Positions 26,092 through 33,742 of a stretch of DNA of 64,000 nucleotides are shown one piece after another. The stretch's first letter is position 1. The number at the start of each line of letters is the position of its first letter. Origin of the DNA: an uncultured Lachnospiraceae bacterium (GTDB taxonomy: Bacteria > Bacillota > Clostridia > Lachnospirales > Lachnospiraceae); contig CAJUSO010000013.1 in the NCBI GenBank assembly GCA_910588965.1, positions 1 through 64,000 on the forward strand, written 5' to 3'. Under the pieces are notes generated by a model, which saw nothing but the letters and a program-made list of their open reading frames with translations, did not search any database and had not been told where the DNA came from. The position numbers were made by a program, and so were the translations under genes.

Positions 26092-27265
26092 AAAGAAGGG
26101 GGCGCGTCCTGTATGGGAGCGGCTCCAAAAACGCAGGGAGAAAAAAGACAGCGGTTATTCCAAGCTCCGTTTTAAGATATTGATGCAGACGGTGGCCATC
26201 GTTGCCCTGACCTTCCTGATTATATTTGTCCTATACAGCCGCTTTTGGTTCGGGCGGGTGGGGGACTGGATTGTGAGCTTCCTGCAGGATGCGTTCCATT
26301 TGGAGTATTGGGATGCGTGGAATATTTATAACTATGGGATGCGTGAGAATGCATACCTGATTATTTTTGCAGCAGTGGCAGTCTGTTTCCTGCTGCTGTT
26401 CCGCGTATCATTGTCCCGGTTTATCCGGTATTTTAATGAGATTGACCAGGGGCTTGACAAGCTTATCCAGGGATACGACAAAGAGATTTCGCTGTCCCAG
26501 GAAATGGCCCCTATGGAGAGGAAGCTAAACGTCCTGCGCCAGACGCTGGAAAAGCGTGAGCTGGAGGCGAAACTGGCGGAAGAGCGCAAGAATAACCTGG
26601 TGATGTACCTGGCCCATGATATCCGTACGCCGCTGACTTCCGTGATTGGCTATTTGAGCCTGTTGGAAGAGGTGCCGGATATGCCGGCGGGGCAAAGGGC
26701 CAAATATGTGCATATTACGTTAGAGAAGGCAAACCGCCTGGAAACCTTGATCCAGGAGTTTTTTGAGATTACCCGTTATAATATCCAGCAGATCCGCCTG
26801 GAAAAGGAGGAGATTGACTTGTATTATATGCTGGTCCAGATGATAGAGGAGTTTTACCCATCCCTGGCAGAAAAGGGGAACAAGGCGGTGCTCCATGGCA
26901 AGGAAAACATAAAGGTGTATGGGGATCCGGTGAAATTGGCAAGGGTGTTTAACAACATCCTCAAGAATGCCATTGCCTATAGCTATCCCAATAGCCAGAT
27001 TGATATATATGTGGAAGAGGAAATCCCAGCAGGCAGGACGGCCATCCGTTTCCAGAACCAGGGGAAGGCAATCCCGGAAGAAAAGCTGTCGGCAATCTTT
27101 GATAGGTTCTACCGCATGGATGAAGCCAGGAATTCCGATACGGGCGGGGCAGGGCTGGGGCTTGCGATTGCAAAAGAAATCGTGGACCTCCATGGAGGCA
27201 GGATTTTTGCCAGGAATGAGGAGGGGTATGTGGTATTCCAGGTAGAGCTCCCTCTGCTGGCTTAA
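26081..27265 (+). CDS. VanS-like sensor histidine kinase
   Basis: A 394-residue kinase. It has a basic N-terminus, two membrane helices (about residues 32-50 and 88-108) around a short extracytoplasmic loop with aromatic residues, and a HAMP-like linker. The H-box is YLAHDIRTPLTSVIGYLSLLEE, the N-box VFNNILKNAIAYS, and the G-boxes FRMDEARNSDTGGAGLGLA-like. The block ANRLETLIQEFFEITRYN is characteristic of VanS proteins. The start is inferred as TTG 26081, inside the last codons of the response regulator, preceded by GGGG-rich sequence. No ATG serves better. It probably senses envelope stress or a glycopeptide-like signal. Confidence 0.88.
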   Translation: MKIKKKGARPVWERLQKRREKKDSGYSKLRFKILMQTVAIVALTFLIIFVLYSRFWFGRVGDWIVSFLQDAFHLEYWDAWNIYNYGMRENAYLIIFAAVAVCFLLLFRVSLSRFIRYFNEIDQGLDKLIQGYDKEISLSQEMAPMERKLNVLRQTLEKRELEAKLAEERKNNLVMYLAHDIRTPLTSVIGYLSLLEEVPDMPAGQRAKYVHITLEKANRLETLIQEFFEITRYNIQQIRLEKEEIDLYYMLVQMIEEFYPSLAEKGNKAVLHGKENIKVYGDPVKLARVFNNILKNAIAYSYPNSQIDIYVEEEIPAGRTAIRFQNQGKAIPEEKLSAIFDRFYRMDEARNSDTGGAGLGLAIAKEIVDLHGGRIFARNEEGYVVFQVELPLLA

Positions 27266-27281
27266 CAGTTATTTGGGCATA

Positions 27282-27323
27282 GGCGGCTAAATATCCATGT
27301 ACCTGCATTGGGATTTAGCCGCC
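27282..27323. terminator. Bidirectional hairpin between kinase and flavin reductase genes
   Basis: An 11-bp perfect inverted repeat (GGCGGCTAAAT 27282-27292, ATTTAGCCGCC 27313-27323) with a 20-nt loop lies between convergent genes. The A/T pairs at the loop side and the lack of a T-run make its strength uncertain. Confidence 0.5.
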
Positions 27324-27378
27324 AAAGCGGTATCTTGGCATCCATGGATGGCATAACATTTTGTGCATGGAGCGCTCC

Positions 27379-27894
27379 TTACCGTGCCAGGATATCCAGG
27401 ACCTCGCCCACATACATGGTGTGGAAATTATTCTCTTCTTTCCCGGAATACCATTTCGGCATGATTTCCGGGTCTAGGAAATGCTGCCCGTCTATGGGCA
27501 CGGCTGCCAGTTTCCTGCATGGGATCAGAAGGTTCCCTTCGTCGATATAGGGGAAGCCGCCGCGGAAATTTACGGTTAAGTTGGCAATCTTGAATTTATC
27601 CTCTTTCCTTCCGGTGGCAGTGCCGAAATACTGCAGCGCTGCCTTGTATTTTTTCTCAAAGAAGCAGCAGGAAAAATACTCCTCTTTGTCAATGAATTCT
27701 TTGGTATACCTGCTTTTGCGGATGAAGATATAGGCCACTTTTTTGCCCCAGAGGACGCCGAACCCGCCCCAGCTTGCAGTCAGGGCGTTGGCTTTTTCCT
27801 GGTTCCCGGCAACAACCATCATCCATTCGTCTGCCAGCTTCGTGAAGGGGTTGATTTCAAAGAATTCGCTGGGGATGGGTTGAAATTGATGCAT
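27379..27894 (-). CDS. Flavin reductase-like protein
   Basis: A 171-residue FMN-binding split-barrel protein of the flavin reductase/flavoredoxin type. The family pattern NALTASWGGFGVLWGKKVAYIFIRKSRYTKEF is clear: the TASW segment binds flavin phosphate, and the R-S-RYTKEF helix is conserved. EYFSCCFF and the later FRGGFPYIDEGNLLIPC also match. Such proteins move electrons between pyridine nucleotides or iron-sulfur proteins and flavin in anaerobes. The gene is monocistronic, convergent with the kinase gene and divergent from ilvE. Confidence 0.8.
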   Translation of the reverse strand: MHQFQPIPSEFFEINPFTKLADEWMMVVAGNQEKANALTASWGGFGVLWGKKVAYIFIRKSRYTKEFIDKEEYFSCCFFEKKYKAALQYFGTATGRKEDKFKIANLTVNFRGGFPYIDEGNLLIPCRKLAAVPIDGQHFLDPEIMPKWYSGKEENNFHTMYVGEVLDILAR

Positions 27895-28034
27895 AACAAA
27901 ACTCCTTTGCTAAAATATTGAAAACTTTTTGAAAGTATTTAATAGGTTGACATATTGAGTATACACCTATTTGCTTCGGTTTAGATATGCAGAAAAGTTA
28001 TTGATATATCAAGATTATATAAATAAAAGTTATG

Positions 28035-28088
28035 AAGATTATAAGCTATGGGAATAATCTTGACAGTTATGGAAAAAAGTATAATAAT
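28035..28088 (+). promoter_or_regulatory. ilvE promoter with overlapping inverted repeat
   Basis: TTGACA (28060-28065) is a perfect -35. With 17 bp spacing the -10 is AATAAT (28083-28088), and a TATAAT begins three bases earlier at a 14-bp spacing. The inverted repeat AAGATTAT (28035-28042) with ATAATCTT (28054-28061), 11 bp apart, touches the -35 and is a candidate operator. Confidence 0.55.
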
Positions 28089-28134
28089 TGAGAAAAAGTA
28101 ATTGCAGGATAGAACAAGGAATGGAGGAGACGCC

Positions 28135-29199
28135 ATGGATATTAAATTTATAAAAAGGGATGCATTGAAAGAGAAGCCGGACCAGAAAAACCTGGGGTTT
28201 GGCAAGTATATGACAGATTATATGTTCGTTATGGAGTGGGATAAAGGGGAAGGCTGGCATGATGCAAGGATTGAGCCATACGGACCGGTTGCCCTCAACC
28301 CTTCCTGCGTGACGCTCCACTATGCCCAGGAGACATTTGAAGGGCTCAAAGCTTACCGCACAAAGGAGGATAAGGTCTTGCTGTTCCGCCCGGAAATGAA
28401 TGCCAAGAGGATGGTTACCTCCAATGAGAGGCTGTGCATGCCGGGGTTCCCAGAAGATATGTTTGTGGAAGCAGTTGAGGAACTGGTAAAGGTAGAACGG
28501 GACTGGATCCCTTCCGAACCCGGCACATCCTTGTACATCCGACCCTTTATGTTTGCGACAGAGGCTTTTCTGGGCGTGCATATGGCGGTGTCCTATAAAT
28601 TTATGGTAATCTGCTGCCCGGTAGGCGCATATTATCCGGAAGGGCTGGATCCGGTGAAAATCCTGGTGGAGGATGAATTGGTCCGCGCAGTCAAAGGCGG
28701 GACAGGCTATACGAAATGCGGCGGCAATTATGCAGCCTCCATCTTAGGGCAGGTTAAGGCAGAGGCCAAAGGCTGTACCCAGGTACTCTGGCTGGACGGG
28801 GTAAACCGCAAATATGTAGAGGAAGTGGGCACGATGAATATCATGTTCAAAATCAATGGGGAGATCTATACAGCGCCCATTGAGGGCACGGTGCTTCCAG
28901 GCGTTACGAGGGATTCCATCATCCATATCCTAAAGGATTGGGGATACAAAGTAAATGAGACCCATCTGTCCATTGACGACCTGATGAAGGCCGGGCATGA
29001 GGGGACGTTAGAAGAAGCCTTTGGGACAGGGACGGCTGCTGTTATTTCCCCAGTAGGCGAATTTATGTATCAAGACGACGTAGTGACAGTGAATGATTTC
29101 AAGATAGGCGCACTGACCCAGAAGCTGTACGATTACCTGACCGGCATCCAATGGGGGGATGTAGAGGATAAGTATGGGTGGGTCCGGGAAGTGAAATAA
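28135..29199 (+). CDS. ilvE: Branched-chain amino acid aminotransferase
   Basis: A 354-residue class IV PLP aminotransferase, the last step of valine, leucine and isoleucine synthesis or the first of their breakdown. Signatures are LHYAQETFEGLKAYR, FRPEMNAKRM, the PLP Lys in KGGTGYTKCGGNYAASIL, and EVGTMNIMFKINGEIYTAPIEG and LPGVTRDSIIHI near the cofactor phosphate site. The length fits the BCAT II type. ATG 28135 is chosen for the GGAGGAG upstream. The 11 codons before it overlap the promoter. It is transcribed alone. Confidence 0.95.
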   Translation: MDIKFIKRDALKEKPDQKNLGFGKYMTDYMFVMEWDKGEGWHDARIEPYGPVALNPSCVTLHYAQETFEGLKAYRTKEDKVLLFRPEMNAKRMVTSNERLCMPGFPEDMFVEAVEELVKVERDWIPSEPGTSLYIRPFMFATEAFLGVHMAVSYKFMVICCPVGAYYPEGLDPVKILVEDELVRAVKGGTGYTKCGGNYAASILGQVKAEAKGCTQVLWLDGVNRKYVEEVGTMNIMFKINGEIYTAPIEGTVLPGVTRDSIIHILKDWGYKVNETHLSIDDLMKAGHEGTLEEAFGTGTAAVISPVGEFMYQDDVVTVNDFKIGALTQKLYDYLTGIQWGDVEDKYGWVREVK

Positions 29200-29226
29200 A
29201 GATACCAGGCTGCCAGGCAACAGAAG

Positions 29227-29302
29227 GGGCTGCCGCAAAAGAAGTATTTGATACCAGGAGCAATGCTTTGTATGGTATGCAGATGCTATTTTGTGGCAGC
29301 CC
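29227..29302. terminator. Hairpin between ilvE and the SH3b protein gene
   Basis: Arms GGGCTGCCGCAAAA (29227-29240) and TTTTGTGGCAGCCC (29289-29302) pair over 14 bp with one wobble. The long loop contains a smaller GATACC/GGTATG pair. The location between convergent genes suggests a shared terminator. Confidence 0.5.
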
Positions 29303-29324
29303 TTACATTGTCTGCAGATTTGGT

Positions 29325-30143
29325 TTACAGTATCCGGATGTACCTGGAGGAAACATATCCTTTTACCGTGCGGCCGTTCTTCTTGAACTGGACATAGGCC
29401 CAGGTAGAGCCGTCGGGGGCTTTTTTGAAGCCCAGGACGGTGACGGACTGCCCGTGCTTCAGGTTGCTGGTTACCCTGGCGCCCATACCGGCATTGGCGC
29501 GGACATTCAGGCTGTTGGCTGTGACTTTTGCCTTCTGTTTCCTGCTTGGGCTGTCTTTCTGCAGCAGGCTGCTGGAAATATATCCCTTATAAGTGCGCCC
29601 ATTCACGGTGCATTTGACATATTTCCAGTCTGCGCCGGCCTTGTCCCGGGCAGAGCAGATTATGGATACCGTGGTATTGGGGCTTAATGTAGTAAGTACG
29701 GGATGGGTTGTCCCTGCGTGCTTCCGTATATTGACACGTGCGCGTACCACGGCTTTTTGGGGGGCGGCCATCTTGGTGTATCCCCGGAGGGCTTTGGAAA
29801 ATTTCCCATTTGAAACCCTGCCGCCGCTCTTGCGGTAAGACCTCACTTTGTAATAATATTCCTGGCCGCTGGGCAGGTTCTTATTACAGAAGGCGCGCAT
29901 GTGCGGGCTGACGTTCATTATCTTCCTGTATTCCCCATCATAGGCGGGGGAGCGGAAAACCTGGTAGCCGGAAATGCCGGACTGCCCGCTCCAGGAGATG
30001 TTGATGCTGCTCTGGGTGGTAACCCCGCATTTCATGCCGGATACTTTTTTGGGCGCTGCAAAAACAGTGGCCGGAAAAATGGCAAATAAGAGTACCCCAC
30101 AGAGAATCAGAAAGGTTCTGGAAGATTTTTGTAAAATGTTCAT
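29325..30143 (-). CDS. Secreted FN3 and double SH3b protein
   Basis: A 272-residue exported protein. The signal peptide (about residues 1-29) has a hydrophobic core and a VFAA-type cleavage site. A fibronectin type III-like domain follows (about 33-115, ISWSGQSGISGYQVFRS, YYKVRSYRKS). Then come two bacterial SH3 domains (about 125-195 and 200-272), each opening with the xxNVRxxA pattern (ARVNIRKHAGT, NSLNVRANAGMG) and ending in GYISS/GYVSSRYI. SH3b domains usually bind cell-wall peptide or glycan. There is no catalytic domain, so it is a wall-binding adaptor or regulator. AAGGAGTGAGG precedes ATG 30143. Confidence 0.85.
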   Translation of the reverse strand: MNILQKSSRTFLILCGVLLFAIFPATVFAAPKKVSGMKCGVTTQSSINISWSGQSGISGYQVFRSPAYDGEYRKIMNVSPHMRAFCNKNLPSGQEYYYKVRSYRKSGGRVSNGKFSKALRGYTKMAAPQKAVVRARVNIRKHAGTTHPVLTTLSPNTTVSIICSARDKAGADWKYVKCTVNGRTYKGYISSSLLQKDSPSRKQKAKVTANSLNVRANAGMGARVTSNLKHGQSVTVLGFKKAPDGSTWAYVQFKKNGRTVKGYVSSRYIRIL

Positions 30144-30227
30144 AACTGCCTCACTCCTTACTTCTTTATATTTGGTAGATTCTTCCAGGAAAAGTATAGG
30201 CCTTTTCCAGAAATGTGTCAATGTATA

Positions 30228-30305
30228 TCATAATTTCTTAAGAAAGATTATGGAGTTATATTACAAAAGGTTACAAAAACCGTGTTTCATAATTTCTTAA
30301 GAAAG
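30228..30305. repeat. Duplicated palindromic operator-like repeat
   Basis: A 19-bp direct repeat (TCATAATTTCTTAAGAAAG) occurs at 30228-30246 and 30287-30305, 59 bp apart, each holding the perfect palindrome TTTCTTAAGAAA. A diverged third copy (CTTTCCTTAGAAAA) is near 30351. They lie between divergent genes (the SH3b protein and the small membrane protein), a place expected for a regulator's binding sites. Confidence 0.65.
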
Positions 30306-30409
30306 AAATAGAATGGAGTTAAAGATTTTTTCAGAAACTAATGTTACAATCTTTCCTTAGAAAATAGAGAAGGCGCAGCTGGATAGAGTGAGAAAGGAAC
30401 GTGATAGTG

Positions 30410-30589
30410 ATGAGAAGGAAACAAGACAAGTTTGCATGCGTGAATGAGACCAAGAAACGGGGGACTATGGTGGTGTTTACCATCGCGGTGCTGGCCGTAT
30501 GCATTAGCGGCGCGTTATATGCCAGGAAGCTGCAGATGGATGCGCGGTATATCAGCCAGGCCGTTCCCCAAGAATGCCGCGTTGCCTAA
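30410..30589 (+). CDS. Short membrane protein, truncated DivIC/FtsL-like
   Basis: About 59 residues: a basic cytoplasmic head (MRRKQDKFACVNETKKRG), one membrane helix (VVFTIAVLAVCISGALYA), then KLQMDARYISQ and an abrupt unrelated end. The head-helix-KxxxxDxxYISQ layout resembles septum-formation initiator proteins (DivIC/FtsB), but the coiled coil that should follow is missing. It is therefore probably truncated. GTG codons at 30401 and 30407 are alternative starts, and AAAGGA best fits GTG 30407. Confidence 0.4.
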   Translation: MRRKQDKFACVNETKKRGTMVVFTIAVLAVCISGALYARKLQMDARYISQAVPQECRVA

Positions 30590-30608
30590 AAATAGGATAG
30601 CCGCCGGA

Positions 30609-30654
30609 TTTTAGTAAAAAAGGTCTTGCACTCTCTGGTGTATTTTAGTAAAAT
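30609..30654 (+). promoter_or_regulatory. lacLM promoter with duplicated palindrome
   Basis: TTGCAC (30626-30631), a 17-bp spacer and TAAAAT (30649-30654). The perfect palindrome ATTTTAGTAAAAT (30642-30654) covers the -10, and a near copy ATTTTAGTAAAA lies about 34 bp upstream (30608-30619), overlapping nothing else. Paired palindromes of this kind are typical operator sites for a sugar-responsive regulator. Confidence 0.6.
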
Positions 30655-30708
30655 GGTAAAACATAGGTAGAATCAGAGGTATGTTTTATTTTACTGGAGG
30701 AATGGTTT

Positions 30709-32631
30709 ATGAAGGCAGATTTAAAATGGATTGACAGCCCGGACGTGTTCCGGGTCAACCAGATGGAGGCGCATAGCGACCATGCGTATTATGGGACGGA
30801 AGAGGAGTATGGTTCTGGGGTGAATCGCCTGATGCAGTCCCTGAATGGGATCTGGAAGGTACGTTACTCCAAGAATGCGTCAGTACGCCCGCAGGATTTT
30901 TACCAGGAAGGGTTCGACAGCAGCGGTTTTGACAGCATAAAGGTGCCGGGGCACCTGGAGCTGGCTGGGTATGATAAAATACATTATATTAATACGATGT
31001 ATCCCTGGGAAGGGCACTATTTCCGCAGGCCCAAGGGCTGCGGCATGAAAGGCGTGCAAAAAGAGGGGGAGTTCAGCGGGGCGGATTACAACCCGGTAGC
31101 CTCATATCTTTGCAGGTTTGACTTGGAAGAAGCGCTGGTGGGGAAAAGGGTTAGCATTTTCTTTGAAGGGGTGGAGCAGGCCATGTATGTGTGGCTGAAT
31201 GGGACCTTCATCGGTTATGCGGAAGACAGTTTTGCCCCCTCAGAATTTGATTTAACAGATGTTATCCGCAAGGAAGGGAATATCCTGGCGGTAGAGGTAC
31301 ATAAACGCAGCACGGCGGCATACCTGGAGGATCAGGATTTCTTCCGGTTCTTTGGGATATTCCGCAATGTATCCCTGTGCGCAAGGCCAAAAATCCATGT
31401 GGAGGATCTCTGGATCCAGCCTTCTTATGACGTGGAAAACGGTACGGGGACGGTAGAAGTCCAACTGAAATTGTCAGGCATGGCGCAAAACGGGCATGTG
31501 GAAATTTCGGTCAAGGATGGGGAAGAGCCCTGTGTATTTGCAAGGGAAAGCATAGGGGAAGGCTCCAAGGAAGGCAAAGGGCAGGCGGACGGGAACCTGC
31601 ATGTAAGGAGCTCTTTTGGGATGCCAGGCCAGGTAACCCCTTGGGATAACGGGAATCCCTATCTCTACCGCCTGGAAGTCCGTGTATTTAGCCAGGAAGG
31701 CGCCTTGGTGGAGGTCGTGCCCTATCCCTTTGGGTTCCGCAGGATTGAGATAAAGGATAAGGTGATTTGCCTCAATGGCAGGCGCCTGGTGGTCAATGGC
31801 GTGAACCGCCATGAGTGGAGCGCAGAAAATGGGAGGTGCGTCTCCAGGGAAGAGGCAGCCTGGGATATGGCGTGCATGAAACGGAACCATATCAATGCAG
31901 TCCGTACCTGCCATTACCCCAACCAGATCCCCTGGTATTACCTCTGTGATGAGAACGGCATTTACATGATGGCGGAGGCAAACCTGGAGTCCCATGGTTC
32001 TTGGCAGAAAATGAGCGTGGTGGAGCCATCCTGGAATGTACCTGGGAGCCTCCCAGAGTGGGAGGCTGCCGTTTTGGACAGGGCCAGGACGAATTTTGAG
32101 GTGTTTAAAAACCATACGTCCATCCTGTTCTGGTCTTTGGGGAATGAATCCTTTGCAGGGGAAGCCCTGTGCAAAATGCAGGAATACTACAAGCAAAGGG
32201 ATCCCGGGAGGATTGTCCACTATGAAGGGGTATTCCACAACAGGGCTTATGAAGGCAGGGTTTCCGAGGTGGAGAGCCAGATGTATGCGCCGCCCCAGCG
32301 GGTGAGGGAATACCTGGACAACAGCCCCAAGAAGCCCTTCCTCCTGTGCGAGTACATGCACGGGATGGGCAATTCCATTGGCGGCATGGGATCTTATATG
32401 GAGTTATTGGGACAGTACGAAATGTACCAGGGCGGGTTCCTCTGGGACTTTATCGACCAGGCAATCCAGGTGGAGGATGAAGTGACAGGGAAAAAAGTGC
32501 TGCGTTATGGCGGCGATTTCGACGACCGGCCGTCAGATTATGAATTTTCGGGCAATGGGATTGTGTTTGCAGACCGCCAGGAGAAACCGGCAATCCAGGA
32601 AGTGAGGTATTATTATGGGCTTTACAGATAA
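30709..32631 (+). CDS. lacL: Beta-galactosidase large subunit (LacL type, GH2)
   Basis: A 640-residue glycoside hydrolase family 2 protein with jelly-roll, Ig-like and TIM-barrel domains but no C-terminal domain. The acid/base Glu480 lies in WSLGNESF and the nucleophile Glu548 in LLCEYMHGMGNS. VNRHEWSAENGR and RTCHYPNQIPWYYLCDENG are classic GH2 signatures. The length and the 17-bp overlap with the following gene reproduce the LacL/LacM heteromeric beta-galactosidase arrangement known from lactobacilli, where LacL needs LacM for activity. There is no signal peptide, so the enzyme is intracellular. A GGAGG ribosome binding site precedes ATG 30709. Confidence 0.92.
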   Translation: MKADLKWIDSPDVFRVNQMEAHSDHAYYGTEEEYGSGVNRLMQSLNGIWKVRYSKNASVRPQDFYQEGFDSSGFDSIKVPGHLELAGYDKIHYINTMYPWEGHYFRRPKGCGMKGVQKEGEFSGADYNPVASYLCRFDLEEALVGKRVSIFFEGVEQAMYVWLNGTFIGYAEDSFAPSEFDLTDVIRKEGNILAVEVHKRSTAAYLEDQDFFRFFGIFRNVSLCARPKIHVEDLWIQPSYDVENGTGTVEVQLKLSGMAQNGHVEISVKDGEEPCVFARESIGEGSKEGKGQADGNLHVRSSFGMPGQVTPWDNGNPYLYRLEVRVFSQEGALVEVVPYPFGFRRIEIKDKVICLNGRRLVVNGVNRHEWSAENGRCVSREEAAWDMACMKRNHINAVRTCHYPNQIPWYYLCDENGIYMMAEANLESHGSWQKMSVVEPSWNVPGSLPEWEAAVLDRARTNFEVFKNHTSILFWSLGNESFAGEALCKMQEYYKQRDPGRIVHYEGVFHNRAYEGRVSEVESQMYAPPQRVREYLDNSPKKPFLLCEYMHGMGNSIGGMGSYMELLGQYEMYQGGFLWDFIDQAIQVEDEVTGKKVLRYGGDFDDRPSDYEFSGNGIVFADRQEKPAIQEVRYYYGLYR

Positions 32632-33664
32632 AAAGGCAGGCAGGGCGCAGGCGGCAAATGCGCCAGCAAAGCCTGATCGGCGCGGCGGTGAAAGCGCGGG
32701 CAGGATGCAGCTGGTGTATGGGGATGTGTCCTTAGGCGTGAAAGGGGAAGGGTTCCATTATATTTTTTCCTATCAGACAGGAGGGCTGGAATCCCTTTCC
32801 ATCCATGGGAAGGAATGGCTGTACCGTACCCCGAAGCCGACATTTTGGCGGGCGCTTACAGATAATGACAGGGGGTGCGGCTTCCAATTCAAGTCCGGCA
32901 TGTGGCTGGCGGCAGATATGTACCTGGCTTGTACAGGCATTGAGGTAGCAGTGGACGGACAGGCTATCCCATTGCCCAAGGCGCCGGAAAATAACCGGTT
33001 CTGCGCCGGGGAAACTGCCGGGGAACTAACCCTTGCCTTCCGGTATGAGGCCATTACCGTCCCCAAAACAGAGGTGGCGGTCACCTATCAGGTCATCCCT
33101 TCTGGCAGGATTGAAGTCACAGCAGAATACAAAGGCCAAGAAGGGCTCCCAGAGCTTCCGGTCTTTGGGATGCGGTTTGTGATGCCTACAAAAGCCATAG
33201 GCTATACTTATGAAGGGCTCAGCGGGGAAACCTACCCCGATCGGAAAGCTGGGGCCGAAGCAGGCATTTACCAGGTGGAAGGCCTTCCTGTGACGCCCTA
33301 TCTCTGCCCCCAGGACTGCGGCGTCCATATGGACACCAAATGGCTGGAAATTTACCGGGATACCGTCCTGGATAACACATCTGCAGGAAAAGAGCGCTTC
33401 AGCCTGCGGATTGCTTCCGTTGGCAAGGGATTTGCCTTTAGCTGCCTGCCTTATACGGCAGAGGAGCTGGAAAATGCAGCCCACCAGGAGGAACTTCCGC
33501 CTGCCAGGAGGACAGTCCTCTGCGTCCTGGGCGCGGTAAGGGGCGTCGGTGGGATTGACAGCTGGGGGACAGACATAGAGGAGCCCTACCGGATTGACGC
33601 CCAAAAGGACATCTGTTTCTCTTTTTCCATCTGCGGCGGGGAAGGGGCAGGGAAGGAAGCCTGA
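32615..33664 (+). CDS. lacM: Beta-galactosidase small subunit (LacM type)
   Basis: A 349-residue protein corresponding to the C-terminal beta-sandwich (domain 5, Bgal_small_N) of long GH2 beta-galactosidases. Typical strings are FHYIFSYQTGGLESLSIHGKEW, PTFWRALTDNDRG and the late GGIDSWGTDIEEPYRI. The first 30 residues are a low-complexity Ala/Gly/Arg linker. It starts within the last codons of lacL (17-bp overlap), so translation is coupled and the subunits are made in step. No catalytic residues lie here. In the family this part completes the active site and oligomer. Confidence 0.9.
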   Translation: MGFTDKKAGRAQAANAPAKPDRRGGESAGRMQLVYGDVSLGVKGEGFHYIFSYQTGGLESLSIHGKEWLYRTPKPTFWRALTDNDRGCGFQFKSGMWLAADMYLACTGIEVAVDGQAIPLPKAPENNRFCAGETAGELTLAFRYEAITVPKTEVAVTYQVIPSGRIEVTAEYKGQEGLPELPVFGMRFVMPTKAIGYTYEGLSGETYPDRKAGAEAGIYQVEGLPVTPYLCPQDCGVHMDTKWLEIYRDTVLDNTSAGKERFSLRIASVGKGFAFSCLPYTAEELENAAHQEELPPARRTVLCVLGAVRGVGGIDSWGTDIEEPYRIDAQKDICFSFSICGGEGAGKEA

Positions 33665-33682
33665 TTTGGGATGCGGCTGTCA

Positions 33683-33709
33683 ACTTCCCAGGCACTTTTG
33701 CATAAAATA
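33683..33709 (+). promoter_or_regulatory. Candidate mother-cell sporulation promoter (SigK/SigE-like)
   Basis: AC at 33683-33684, a 16-bp gap, then CATAAAATA at 33701-33709. This matches the SigK pattern AC-N16/17-CATANNNTA, and the -10 half also fits SigE. It lies about 34 bp before the SpoIID-like gene, with an AGAGGTG ribosome binding site between. This is a pattern match only. Confidence 0.45.
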
Positions 33710-33742
33710 GAGATAAGTGCAGGAATATGTGTAGAGGTGTTT

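Noticed and set aside
26183..27265. Internal ATG as the VanS-like kinase start
   Set aside because: It would remove the basic N-terminus and part of the first membrane helix. The TTG overlapping the regulator's end fits the family better.
31474..32361. 295-codon open frame antisense to lacL
   Set aside because: It lies wholly inside a certain GH2 gene and has no recognisable domain or ribosome binding site.
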